IMG/VR virus record: IMGVR_UViG_3300020172_001949
Location: 1 to 29,294 of that record
Reading direction: 5' to 3' (one strand)
Length of the DNA: 29,294 nucleotides
From: a virus
Shown here: positions 21,020 through 29,294 of the stretch, in pieces
Numbering within the stretch: the stretch's first letter is position 1
Layout of the letters: each line of letters begins with the position of its first letter
Position numbers and translations under genes: made by a program
Notes under the pieces: model-generated
Told to the model about the DNA's origin: nothing
The model's input: the letters and a program-made list of their open reading frames with translations, nothing else
Database searches by the model: none

Positions 21020-24000
21020 ATGACTTTTCCGTATCCATATTTAAGTAATTTTACAAGTAGTTATAATACTGCTTCTTATTTTTCAGAAGCGGATGCTATT
21101 GTATATAATCAAAATACAAATTTACCCGATTTATTTTTTGGAAAATCCGCAAGAGATGTAAGTGAATTTTCATATTATAATACTACAGGCGACCAAAATG
21201 GATGGACATATAAAAAACCATCATTAAAATATTTTTCCGATATCGGAGTGTATAAAGATGTTGATAATAATTCTATAACATACAATTACAGAAAAATAAT
21301 AACGGATTATATAAATTATAATAGTAACTTTTTGGTTGATATTAAATCGGATCTGTCGTCATCTAATATTTTTGAAGGTCAACATGTAGTTTCTTATAAT
21401 TTTTTGAGAAATGTAGCAGGTAGTCAAGAATATCCATTAATAATTTCAGATATTTCTCCATCAAGAACTGAATTAAAATTGATACCTTCATTTGTAAAAA
21501 GATCAAATGACAACAATGTTTTTTATGAAAATTTGGCATATGAAGCATTTTCTAGAAAATTGGTTTTGATCGAAGATATAATAGAATTGTTATCAACTTC
21601 TACATCAAAATATAATTGTGACGAGACATATAAAAATTATTATATTCAATTTCCAGATCAAATTTTGTTTCTAAAAAAATCATTTGGTTTTAAAACAGAT
21701 GAAGATGTTATTAGTTTTATAAATAACATATACAATGGCGTTAACGAACTTAAATTAAATTTAGCGAATCAAATAACTATAAAAAATTTATTTGGGGTCA
21801 ATAATTATATAAAATATTGGTTGTATACATATTCTAAAAACATTATAACGTTTGATGAATTATTTCAACAAATACGTTACATAATTGAAAGAGAATACTT
21901 GACACAATTGACAATAATTAATATTTTCAATTCAAATCTAGCTATAAATTTACAAACCATATCTAATATTGTATATGAATTGTTTGTAAAACAAGTTATA
22001 AATCTTATTCAAAATGTATTTGTAAATAAATTTTATTCGTATTATAAAAACGGATTGAATTTTGGAAACGGAGTGATTATAAGATATTTAGATCATTCTT
22101 ATACCAATCAAAACGAAACGGATGACAAACATATAGAATTGTTGATAAAGTTAGATTCACCTTTGCCAAGTGAATATGATGTTAAAACTTTATGTTGGAT
22201 TTCAAATGTTAGTATTGCACCAATTGTTCAAAATGTAATCTTAATTGGCAAAACGGAACTCAAAACTTTCAAAATATCCGGTCCAGATTTTTCTATACCG
22301 ATGTTGAATTCAGAAAAAAATTCGGTTAAAAATATTGCTTCTTTGGGCGACAACGTTACTGATAGAGATTTGTCTTTAATTAATATAACAAAAAAATTAA
22401 ATACATTAAATATCGATTACTCAGATTTCTCAAATTTCATTGTATTTTCTTCGGCAGCAGTTAGAATAAAAGTATTTAAAAATAAATTAGAATCAATAAA
22501 TTCTATAAATTATTCGATAAATTTATTAAATACATCGGCATCTATTGCATCTAATTTTGTAATATCTTCATCATATATACCTCAAATAGACGCATATAAC
22601 AAAAAAGTAAATGAAATTTTAAATTCATTTGATGGATTTGAATCATATCTTTATGAAAATCAATCTATTGTAAGTGGATCATTATCAAATTCCAATTCGA
22701 ACTATTATAATTATGTTCTGGATGCCGAAGAATATGATACGCAAAATGTTGACAGTTTGACTAACAATACACCAGAAAATATTAAAAATGACGAAAACAA
22801 TTCTGATTATTTATTATTTTTAACGATGATAGGTCATCATTTTGACAATATCTATTCTTATATAAAATCATATCCTATATTAAATAATTCAGAGTCAAGT
22901 GATAGTTATGTTTCTGATTTTGTATACTATATGTTGAAAACTTTCGGGTGGAATACGTCCACAGATTTTTCAAATAAAAATGAAATTGATACATACATTT
23001 CCGATACACTATCATATAAAGATAGAACAGAAACTATTTGGAAACGTATTTTAGATACTTTGCCTCAAATTTATAAAACAAAAGGAACACAAGAATGTAT
23101 AAATTTGATACTTGCATGTCATGGTATTCCATTGAATATTTTGACGATTAGAGAATTTGGAAATAATGATATCTATAAAAATAAAAAGACTACATATTTA
23201 TTTGATCAAAAATATTATTTTACAAAATTTAAATCTAATAATGAATTTTTAAAAATTCCATATTCTGGTTCAAAAACAATAGAATTTACATTTAAATTAA
23301 ATAAAAACTTTGATCAGAACGAATCTATTGAATTGGCAAATAAAAATGTATCTGATTGGAAACTTTCTATCAGAAGAGGAAAACGTGATAATTATGGAAA
23401 TGTAATTTTTCAAATACAAGATAAATCTTTAGTAATAGAAGACGTTCCTGTATTCAATAGAGATTTATTTTTTAATGTATTATTACGTAGAAATGAAACT
23501 TCTTCATTATTAGATCCATCAAATGACGAAAATTATGTTCCAATTAAATATGATTTAATTCTAAAATCGTTTGAAGGCGATAGAGAATCTTTCAATCATT
23601 CATCTAGTATTATATTGACACGAACTTATAATGAATATTATTCTTCTAATGGATTTTTATATTTCGGAAATTATAATACCACAAATAATTTTACCGGACT
23701 TTTAGATAAAATAAATTTAATAGACAATCCAATTTCTGATTATGATTTTACTCAATATTGTAGAAATTATAATTTTTATGGAAACGATAAATCTTTAGAA
23801 ACATGGGATAATTTATTTTATAAATATAGTTATGATTATCCTATAAATTTACAGAGTTCTTCTGGCGTGGTTTCTTTGAGACCTGATTTTCCAGATGGAA
23901 AGTCATTGCCAAATCCAACCGCATCCGCATATAATTTTACATATAATTCGGTTACACAATCAAATGAATGCACATATTATTCTCATTCAGTATATCCATA

Positions 24001-25204
24001 TCAATTTGAAATTGTAGAAATTCCACAAACTATTATTGTATCCGAATATGGTCCGAACAAATTAAAAAATAATAAAATAAGAAAAATTGAACAAGAATTG
24101 ACAGCATTTCCATCTCCTGTTCAAAGTGTTGCAAAAAACATTAATGAGATGTCACCTGATTCTAATATACTCGGTGTGTATATTTCACCATTCAAAGTTA
24201 AGGACGATGACATTATTAATTTTTATGGTGATTTAGATTTGATGGATTATATAGGTGACCCTGGTAATATATTTGAATCCCAATATAAATCTCTAAACAC
24301 TTTACGTGAAAATTATTATAAATTTGATGGAGAAAAAGTATTATACCAAGAATTTTTGACTATATACAAAAATTATATTGATAATTCTATATTTGACACA
24401 ATTAAGAACATAGTTCCGGCAAGAACTAAATTTATAAGTGGAATTTTAATAGAACCATCTTTGTTAGAAAGACCAAGAATTCCAATAAAGCCAGTATATA
24501 AAGAAGAAATTATATCTTTGAATGGAAGTGTAAATCTTTATGATACTATGACTACGCAAATTTTCCCAGTCGATAGTTATAATGTAATAATAAATTCATC
24601 TGAACAAACTTCTTCTTATGTAAAATCTTATAACGTTAATAATGGTTATATATCATCAGATGGAAATGAATATTATTTCAATCAATATATTCAACAAGAT
24701 GGATTGTTTTATGATAATATCCAAAAATCATCATGTTATTTGAGAAAAATAGAAGAAGTTCAAGAACTATATGGAAATGAAAGTAAATTAAATCCTATTA
24801 CGGTTAATTTATACAAAGTGATATCAGTTCCATCATCCTCTTATGTGAAACAAATAGGAGAACCATATATTCTGAATGCAAACAATAGTTTATCTATAAC
24901 AAATATATATCCATTCCAACATTTATCTTATAAAAATAAACCACTGGAGAAATTTCAAATTTACTTGAATACTTCTTCTTATGTTCCTACTTATTATGAC
25001 AAAAACAACAATGCATTGACTGTTTCGGATTCATCTATAGCATCGATAAATGTTAATGTAGATCAAGTTTTTGTAAAATCGAGAAACACATCATTAACTA
25101 ACATAATTAGTCCGTATGAAATAACATCATCCGTTGATTCTATATCATACTCTCCAGTTTTGACTCAAAGTCTATCGTTAAGTCAAAGCATTTTCAATAT
25201 ATAA
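21020..25204 (+). CDS. Very large baseplate/tail protein with tail-protein-I-like and LamG-like parts, 1394 aa
   Basis: Residues about 670-715 contain TIWKRILDTLPQIYKTKGTQ followed by ECINLILACHGIPLNILTIREFG, the hallmark of P2 gpI-like tail proteins seen in large phages (LPxIYKTKGTxxxINxxL). Next, about 745-910, is a LamG/concanavalin-like beta-sandwich (IEFTFKLNKNFDQNESIELA, FNVLLRRNE, GFLYFGNYNTTNNFTGLLDK). The first ~660 residues are an Asn/Ser/Tyr-rich region with helical parts. After about 1000, YISPFKVKDDDIINFYGDLD (about 1053-1072) precedes a long C-terminal beta-rich stretch. T4 uses gp7 and gp8 here; no clear resemblance to either was seen. The likely role is a wedge or arm protein joining baseplate and fibres. 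It closes the baseplate block; the following 38-base gap carries a promoter box. Confidence 0.75.
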   Translation: MTFPYPYLSNFTSSYNTASYFSEADAIVYNQNTNLPDLFFGKSARDVSEFSYYNTTGDQNGWTYKKPSLKYFSDIGVYKDVDNNSITYNYRKIITDYINYNSNFLVDIKSDLSSSNIFEGQHVVSYNFLRNVAGSQEYPLIISDISPSRTELKLIPSFVKRSNDNNVFYENLAYEAFSRKLVLIEDIIELLSTSTSKYNCDETYKNYYIQFPDQILFLKKSFGFKTDEDVISFINNIYNGVNELKLNLANQITIKNLFGVNNYIKYWLYTYSKNIITFDELFQQIRYIIEREYLTQLTIINIFNSNLAINLQTISNIVYELFVKQVINLIQNVFVNKFYSYYKNGLNFGNGVIIRYLDHSYTNQNETDDKHIELLIKLDSPLPSEYDVKTLCWISNVSIAPIVQNVILIGKTELKTFKISGPDFSIPMLNSEKNSVKNIASLGDNVTDRDLSLINITKKLNTLNIDYSDFSNFIVFSSAAVRIKVFKNKLESINSINYSINLLNTSASIASNFVISSSYIPQIDAYNKKVNEILNSFDGFESYLYENQSIVSGSLSNSNSNYYNYVLDAEEYDTQNVDSLTNNTPENIKNDENNSDYLLFLTMIGHHFDNIYSYIKSYPILNNSESSDSYVSDFVYYMLKTFGWNTSTDFSNKNEIDTYISDTLSYKDRTETIWKRILDTLPQIYKTKGTQECINLILACHGIPLNILTIREFGNNDIYKNKKTTYLFDQKYYFTKFKSNNEFLKIPYSGSKTIEFTFKLNKNFDQNESIELANKNVSDWKLSIRRGKRDNYGNVIFQIQDKSLVIEDVPVFNRDLFFNVLLRRNETSSLLDPSNDENYVPIKYDLILKSFEGDRESFNHSSSIILTRTYNEYYSSNGFLYFGNYNTTNNFTGLLDKINLIDNPISDYDFTQYCRNYNFYGNDKSLETWDNLFYKYSYDYPINLQSSSGVVSLRPDFPDGKSLPNPTASAYNFTYNSVTQSNECTYYSHSVYPYQFEIVEIPQTIIVSEYGPNKLKNNKIRKIEQELTAFPSPVQSVAKNINEMSPDSNILGVYISPFKVKDDDIINFYGDLDLMDYIGDPGNIFESQYKSLNTLRENYYKFDGEKVLYQEFLTIYKNYIDNSIFDTIKNIVPARTKFISGILIEPSLLERPRIPIKPVYKEEIISLNGSVNLYDTMTTQIFPVDSYNVIINSSEQTSSYVKSYNVNNGYISSDGNEYYFNQYIQQDGLFYDNIQKSSCYLRKIEEVQELYGNESKLNPITVNLYKVISVPSSSYVKQIGEPYILNANNSLSITNIYPFQHLSYKNKPLEKFQIYLNTSSYVPTYYDKNNNALTVSDSSIASINVNVDQVFVKSRNTSLTNIISPYEITSSVDSISYSPVLTQSLSLSQSIFNI

Positions 25205-25229
25205 AATAATAAAAAACATAAATTTAAAC

Positions 25230-25237
25230 TATTTATA
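25230..25237 (+). promoter_or_regulatory. Late-type promoter box TATTTATA
   Basis: TATTTATA, 5 bases before ATG 25243 in an otherwise A-rich 38-base gap after the 1394-residue gene. Its centre lies 10 bases before the ATG, so the predicted start is the start codon itself. Same sequence and spacing as the box at 1583. Confidence 0.5.
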
Positions 25238-25242
25238 TACAT

Positions 25243-25869
25243 ATGGCATATCTAGATAATAAAACAATAATCGTCGATGCTACACTAACTAAAAAAGGTA
25301 GAGAGTTATTGGCACAAAATGGAAATTTAAATATAACTTCGTTTGCATTAGCCGATGACGAAATTGATTATAGTCTATATGACCCAAATCATCCACAAGG
25401 ATCTAATTTCAACGATTTTGCCATAAGAAAGACGCCAATTTTAGAAGCTTTTTTTGATGAGACTCAAGTAATGAAATATAAATTGGTTACATTGAATCAA
25501 GGAATTACAACAATACCCGTTATATCATTAAACGTGACTAATATAAATGTTCCTGCGACTTTCACAGGCGATTCTATAATTTCACCAAGCACAAATCCGT
25601 CATATAATACGACTTTGGGATATACTGCTATATTGGCAAATAAAAACGTAGGAACAATCGTTCCAACAATCAATGTAACTGCAAATACTGTGTCAAATAC
25701 TGTTACATCTTTTACAGGTGTTGCAGTCGAAAGTTCGCAAGTAGTAATCGGTTTACAATTTAAGTTTTTAGTAAATCCCGGAGTAGGAGAAACTACAACT
25801 ACAACTATAACAATTATCGGAAATGAAAGTGGTGGAAGCGTAACTATTCCTGTAACCGTAACAGTTTAA
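25243..25869 (+). CDS. Virion structural protein, 208 aa
   Basis: The N-terminus AYLDNKTIIVDATLTKKGRE then LLAQNGNLNITSFALADDEI and DYSLYDPNHPQ (to about residue 50) is a signature I recognise from uncharacterised structural proteins encoded beside baseplate genes in large T4-like phages. Residues about 75-208 are beta-rich with Thr/Val/Asn repeats (ITVTANTVSN-like segments ending GGSVTIPVTVTV), resembling an Ig-like or fibre-type fold. It begins a new transcription unit with its own box and lies 4 bases before the next gene. The exact role is unknown; a baseplate or tail-tip decoration role is an inference from position and family memory. Confidence 0.72.
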   Translation: MAYLDNKTIIVDATLTKKGRELLAQNGNLNITSFALADDEIDYSLYDPNHPQGSNFNDFAIRKTPILEAFFDETQVMKYKLVTLNQGITTIPVISLNVTNINVPATFTGDSIISPSTNPSYNTTLGYTAILANKNVGTIVPTINVTANTVSNTVTSFTGVAVESSQVVIGLQFKFLVNPGVGETTTTTITIIGNESGGSVTIPVTVTV

Positions 25870-25873
25870 TTTT

Positions 25874-26914
25874 ATGATATTTAAACAATTTGAATCCACT
25901 GATAAAATTGATGGAAAGATAAACAGAGTATCTTCACCATTGTGGCCAGCAGGCGATGTCAATGCGCTTCAATCTTCATTTTACACTAATCCATATCAAA
26001 CCGTATCAACCGGATCAAATATAAATGATTTGAAAAACGGATTGTATTATACTGATGTATATTATGCAGGCGAACCTGCATTTTCAGTTGCATTTGGAAA
26101 TCAATATGGAAGCGGAAGTTCAGTCACAGATGTAAATACTGTAAAAGCATTTCCAAGTAAAGTAGTATATTCTCAATTCAAAAATATACTATTAAATTCA
26201 TCTGATAGAACATTTACATTTGCTACATCTTCGGCAACAACTTATATAAGTTCGTCAAATGTTTATGTAATTTCATTTACAACTAGTAAATTTAAAGATA
26301 GATTAGATGAAGGACATGTACAATTTTCTCTCAGTGGAAGTAACGGAATATTCAATTTTGTAGACGATTCTTCACCAGATACTGTATTGGATAGTTATAA
26401 TATCGTTAGTGGAAGTATTCAAAACGGAGTATCAGTGACATATAAAATAAATGGTGCAACGGATTATCGTGGTTTAGGTAGAATTTATCCAAAAAATGGC
26501 ATAATCGTATTGAACGCGGATAAAATATCGCAATTAGTTGGAACAAACTTGACACCATTATTAGAAATGACAGGTTCTACATATCAACTAAACCAAAATA
26601 AAATATACGATTCTATTAAAGTATGTTCGAATAGTTATTTTCAAGTAAGAAAATCAGAATATTTGCCATCAAAATATTACTTTGTAAGAGTTAAAAATCA
26701 AGAATTTAATTATTCTAATAATCCAACATTTGTATTATCACCTACTACAGGAAAATTAAGATTTACTGAATTTTATACTGATCCACGAACATATATAACT
26801 ACTATTGGATTGTATAATGAAAATAACGATTTAGTTGCAGTAGCAAAAACTAGTCAACCAATCCTCAAAAAGTTTGATAACGAATGTTTGATAAAAGTTA
26901 GACTAGATTTCTAA
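25874..26914 (+). CDS. Virion structural protein, 346 aa
   Basis: The N-terminus FKQFESTDKIDGKINRVSSP with LWPAGDVNALQSSFYT and, around 55-75, YYTDVYYAGEPAFSVAFGNQ resembles structural proteins I know from large marine phages (the F-x-x-F-x-S-T-D start, a W-P-x-G motif, then an SVAFGNxxGSGS motif). The middle (about 95-200) has repeated TYISSSNVYVISFTTSKFKD-like beta strands, and the C-terminal part (about 225-346) is beta-rich with YFQVRKSEYLPSKYYFVRVK. Start is 4 bases after the previous stop. The next gene begins after 1 base. These three genes form a structural cassette often found together; their positions in the particle are unknown. Confidence 0.72.
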   Translation: MIFKQFESTDKIDGKINRVSSPLWPAGDVNALQSSFYTNPYQTVSTGSNINDLKNGLYYTDVYYAGEPAFSVAFGNQYGSGSSVTDVNTVKAFPSKVVYSQFKNILLNSSDRTFTFATSSATTYISSSNVYVISFTTSKFKDRLDEGHVQFSLSGSNGIFNFVDDSSPDTVLDSYNIVSGSIQNGVSVTYKINGATDYRGLGRIYPKNGIIVLNADKISQLVGTNLTPLLEMTGSTYQLNQNKIYDSIKVCSNSYFQVRKSEYLPSKYYFVRVKNQEFNYSNNPTFVLSPTTGKLRFTEFYTDPRTYITTIGLYNENNDLVAVAKTSQPILKKFDNECLIKVRLDF

Positions 26915-26915
26915 A

Positions 26916-29294
26916 ATGATTAAATCGTTAAAAAGAAATGATATCAGATACACCCCATTCGTTGCCAATAAATCCTGGAATTCTCAAAATCAAAGATTCG
27001 AAGATTTAATAAGTTGGCAAAGTGGAAGTGAAAGCGGTTCATTATTTTTGACTTTCTTTGATTACGGTGACGGAACGCAAATGTCATCTGTGTCATCTGC
27101 ATTTTCGTCTGCGATTGCATATCAACAACAAGATGCAGATTTTTTAAAGTTCAGAATTGGAAAGGAAATAACAGGTTCCACATTTTATCCATTAGGAAAT
27201 CAATATTATAATCCAGAAACAAATCCCGTTAATATTGATGAAACTTATCAATCATTAGTTTATAATAATGCAAAAAATTTCTATTATAAAGAGAGTGAAA
27301 ATCCTACACAAATATTTGGATTAGAATCTTTAGATCCAAGTAATGTAAATAGAACTTTGCCAAAACAAATATTTGTATTTAATGTTTCTGTGAATAAATT
27401 CGGAGAAAAAATACAACCAAAAAGTATTAAAATTACTCACGACCTTCCTATTGGATATACAACAGTAATTGATGACGGTAATAATAATTTAAAAGTGAGT
27501 GGTAGCACATTTGCCGATATTCAAAACGCAAGATATAATTGCGTTTCAGCTAGTATATCACATGCAAACTTAATTCAAACTTATAATGCAACTCAAAAAT
27601 CAGCATCAGTTTCTACATCACCTTCCAATTTAACCGTATCTACAACGTATAACGGAAATTCAAATTCCCCAACTAATGCTGGAATATATACAGTATTTTC
27701 AGAGATATCTGATGGATTTTATTGTGGAAATAAAACCGATTCTTTCATTATAAACAAATCACAAGCATCAATAACCGTCACTAATACTTCAAATACATAT
27801 ACAGGAAATAGATTTGATGTAACAGTAACCACCACTCCATCAAATTTAAATTATAACGTCGTTTATAGAAAAAACAACCCAACTGGCCCTATATCTGATC
27901 CTATTGATGTTGGAACATACTATGCAACCGTTACAATTGAAGATGTGAATTATTCAGGAACTGCCACAGGAACTTCAACAGTATCTTTGCCAGTTTCTGT
28001 CATAACTTTCAATTCTATTCCAAATGTTGCATACGGAGATACGTGGGAAATTAAACCAATTGCAGTTGACAATGTAAACAAATTTCCAGTTAATTTTACG
28101 ATTACTTCTGGAAATAATTTGGCAACAATAAGCGATAACAAAATTTCATTAATTCCTAGTAAAACCGCAACTTCTTTAGGAACAGTAACCGTGACGGCAA
28201 CAACTGTTCCAAATATCGTTGGAATAAGTCCTGTATCTACAACTCAGACATTCACGATAAATCAAAAACTACTTACAATAATTGGAGTCTCAACTACAAA
28301 TATAATAATTGGTTCTGGAACTACAATTTCTATTAATAATCAAAATCGAACATTGAATGGTATAATTGCAGGCGATTCGGTTTCTATAAACACATCACCT
28401 TCAACAGGAACAATTACTTCGGATTCTAACATGGGAATTTATCCAGTGTCATTTAGTAATTATACTGTATCAGGAACTCATTCGTCTAAATATACTTTAC
28501 AACAACCATATTTAACGGTTCAAGTTACATCAACAAAAATAGTTTTCAATTCAAATTTAAATTTTACTTACGATACTGCAGCAAGAAATGTTACAAGCAT
28601 ATTAACTAGGGAATCAATAAATTCTATAAATGATTTAACTATTAATTATTATTTAAATTCACAAAGAATAGGCGGAGAAAAATACAAAGGAGGAGTATTT
28701 TTATCTAAAGACGGAATTATACCAACAGACGTAGGAAATTATGTGGTGGAAGTTATAAATAATGAATTAATTGTAACAGAAGTTAGTAGCAAACAAATTT
28801 CTATAAAAAAAGCTCCTGCATATGTAAAATTTTTAAACTTAACTCAAGGTGGATCTTTCTGGATTACAACCGCTCAAAAATCTTCAAAAATAAAACCAAT
28901 CTCAGAAGAAATTGTTGATGTAAAAATTACAGATGTAGAAATACCAGACAGAAATAATAAATTAATAAGTTTACCAAATTTAATTTCGGGTGCTATTATT
29001 TTATACAACGGAAGCCCAACAAAACCAACCACAGTAGGATCTATAAATGTAAGTGCAACAATAAATTCTCCTAATGTATATTACGCAAATACTCAAACAT
29101 TAAGAGTTGGAAATTTCATATACATTGTAACTAAAGATTTATATGAAACATATGATTTTACATCGGATAATTTGGTAAAAGATTATAGTAGTTCTGTATA
29201 TAATTTGAGAAAATATTTCGACCCTTCCGTTACTGGAAGTTGGTCATCTGTTACATCTACATATTCTGAACTTTCAAATTTTCCATATAAAGAT
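26916..29294 (+). CDS. Partial virion structural protein with MBG/YDG-type adhesin repeats, at least 793 aa
   Basis: Begins MIKSLKRNDIRYTPFVANKS and runs off the window without a stop. The first ~190 residues match a structural-protein N-terminus I recognise in large phages (DIRYTPFVANKSW and, at about 143-175, QIFVFNVSVNKFGEKIQPKS). Then come surface-protein repeats: MBG-like units at about 208-280 and 281-357 (the second with SQASITVTNTSNTYTG then VGTYYATVTIEDVNYSGTAT), an AYGDTWEI beta domain (about 366-448), a YDG-like unit (about 449-538, IIAGDSVSIN and SSKYTLQQPYLTVQV), and a third MBG-like unit (about 541-633). These are typical of bacterial secreted adhesins. The last ~155 residues again look phage-like. 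The likely role is a tail-tip or fibre protein contacting the host surface. Confidence 0.75.
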   Translation, partial: MIKSLKRNDIRYTPFVANKSWNSQNQRFEDLISWQSGSESGSLFLTFFDYGDGTQMSSVSSAFSSAIAYQQQDADFLKFRIGKEITGSTFYPLGNQYYNPETNPVNIDETYQSLVYNNAKNFYYKESENPTQIFGLESLDPSNVNRTLPKQIFVFNVSVNKFGEKIQPKSIKITHDLPIGYTTVIDDGNNNLKVSGSTFADIQNARYNCVSASISHANLIQTYNATQKSASVSTSPSNLTVSTTYNGNSNSPTNAGIYTVFSEISDGFYCGNKTDSFIINKSQASITVTNTSNTYTGNRFDVTVTTTPSNLNYNVVYRKNNPTGPISDPIDVGTYYATVTIEDVNYSGTATGTSTVSLPVSVITFNSIPNVAYGDTWEIKPIAVDNVNKFPVNFTITSGNNLATISDNKISLIPSKTATSLGTVTVTATTVPNIVGISPVSTTQTFTINQKLLTIIGVSTTNIIIGSGTTISINNQNRTLNGIIAGDSVSINTSPSTGTITSDSNMGIYPVSFSNYTVSGTHSSKYTLQQPYLTVQVTSTKIVFNSNLNFTYDTAARNVTSILTRESINSINDLTINYYLNSQRIGGEKYKGGVFLSKDGIIPTDVGNYVVEVINNELIVTEVSSKQISIKKAPAYVKFLNLTQGGSFWITTAQKSSKIKPISEEIVDVKITDVEIPDRNNKLISLPNLISGAIILYNGSPTKPTTVGSINVSATINSPNVYYANTQTLRVGNFIYIVTKDLYETYDFTSDNLVKDYSSSVYNLRKYFDPSVTGSWSSVTSTYSELSNFPYKD

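Noticed and set aside
21020-25204. Calling this gene T4 gp7 or gp8
   Set aside because: Position fits, but the visible motifs are tail-protein-I-like and LamG-like, and no gp7/gp8 signature was recognised.

Overview
The window looks like part of the genome of a large, AT-rich, T4-like contractile-tailed phage (myovirus), carrying late structural genes plus a few auxiliary genes. Every protein gene is on the + strand. Genes are packed with 1-5 base gaps or ATGA overlaps inside operons. The anchors are a gp25-like and a gp6/gpJ-like baseplate wedge protein in T4 order, a gp5-like spike, a gp55-like late sigma factor, PhoH, Hsp20 and a set of tail fibres. Almost no start codon has a Shine-Dalgarno sequence, which points to a host that does not rely on SD pairing. 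Bacteroidota would fit, but the host cannot be fixed from this window.

Layout. (1) Bases 1-313 are the 3' part of a transfer-messenger RNA (ssrA); its 5' end lies outside the window. (2) Bases 339-1520 hold four small unknown genes with two sigma70-like promoters, closed by a strong terminator. (3) Bases 1596-2670 hold a small unknown gene overlapping phoH. (4) Bases 2695-9505 hold four tandem tail-fibre paralogues with a shared head module, GSFTGSF motif and Ser-rich stalk, but different C-terminal heads. (5) Bases 9511-10177 are an hsp20 unit with its own promoter, a structured leader and a strong terminator. (6) Bases 10195-12531 hold two membrane/coiled-coil proteins, a 47-residue acidic protein and the gp55-like late sigma factor. 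(7) Bases 12562-25204 are the baseplate block: unknown, spike with a His-X-His track, proline-rich protein, small protein, gp25, gp6, DNRLRE-like protein with a Ser-rich insertion, small protein, and a 1394-residue tail-I/LamG-like protein. (8) From 25243 to the end are virion structural proteins, the last a partial adhesin-like protein with MBG/YDG-type repeats.

How the parts fit. The first gene of most transcription units is preceded by an 8-base TATWWATA-type box, the pattern of T4 late promoters, and this phage encodes a gp55-like sigma factor that could read it. In six cases the box centre lies about 10-12 bases before the ATG, so the predicted transcript would begin at or next to the start codon. 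Together with the missing SD sequences, this suggests leaderless late mRNAs. The tmRNA, PhoH and Hsp20 would support translation, RNA handling and protein folding during infection.

Limits. All homology calls are from recognised motifs and family memory, not searches. RNA structures were paired by eye.
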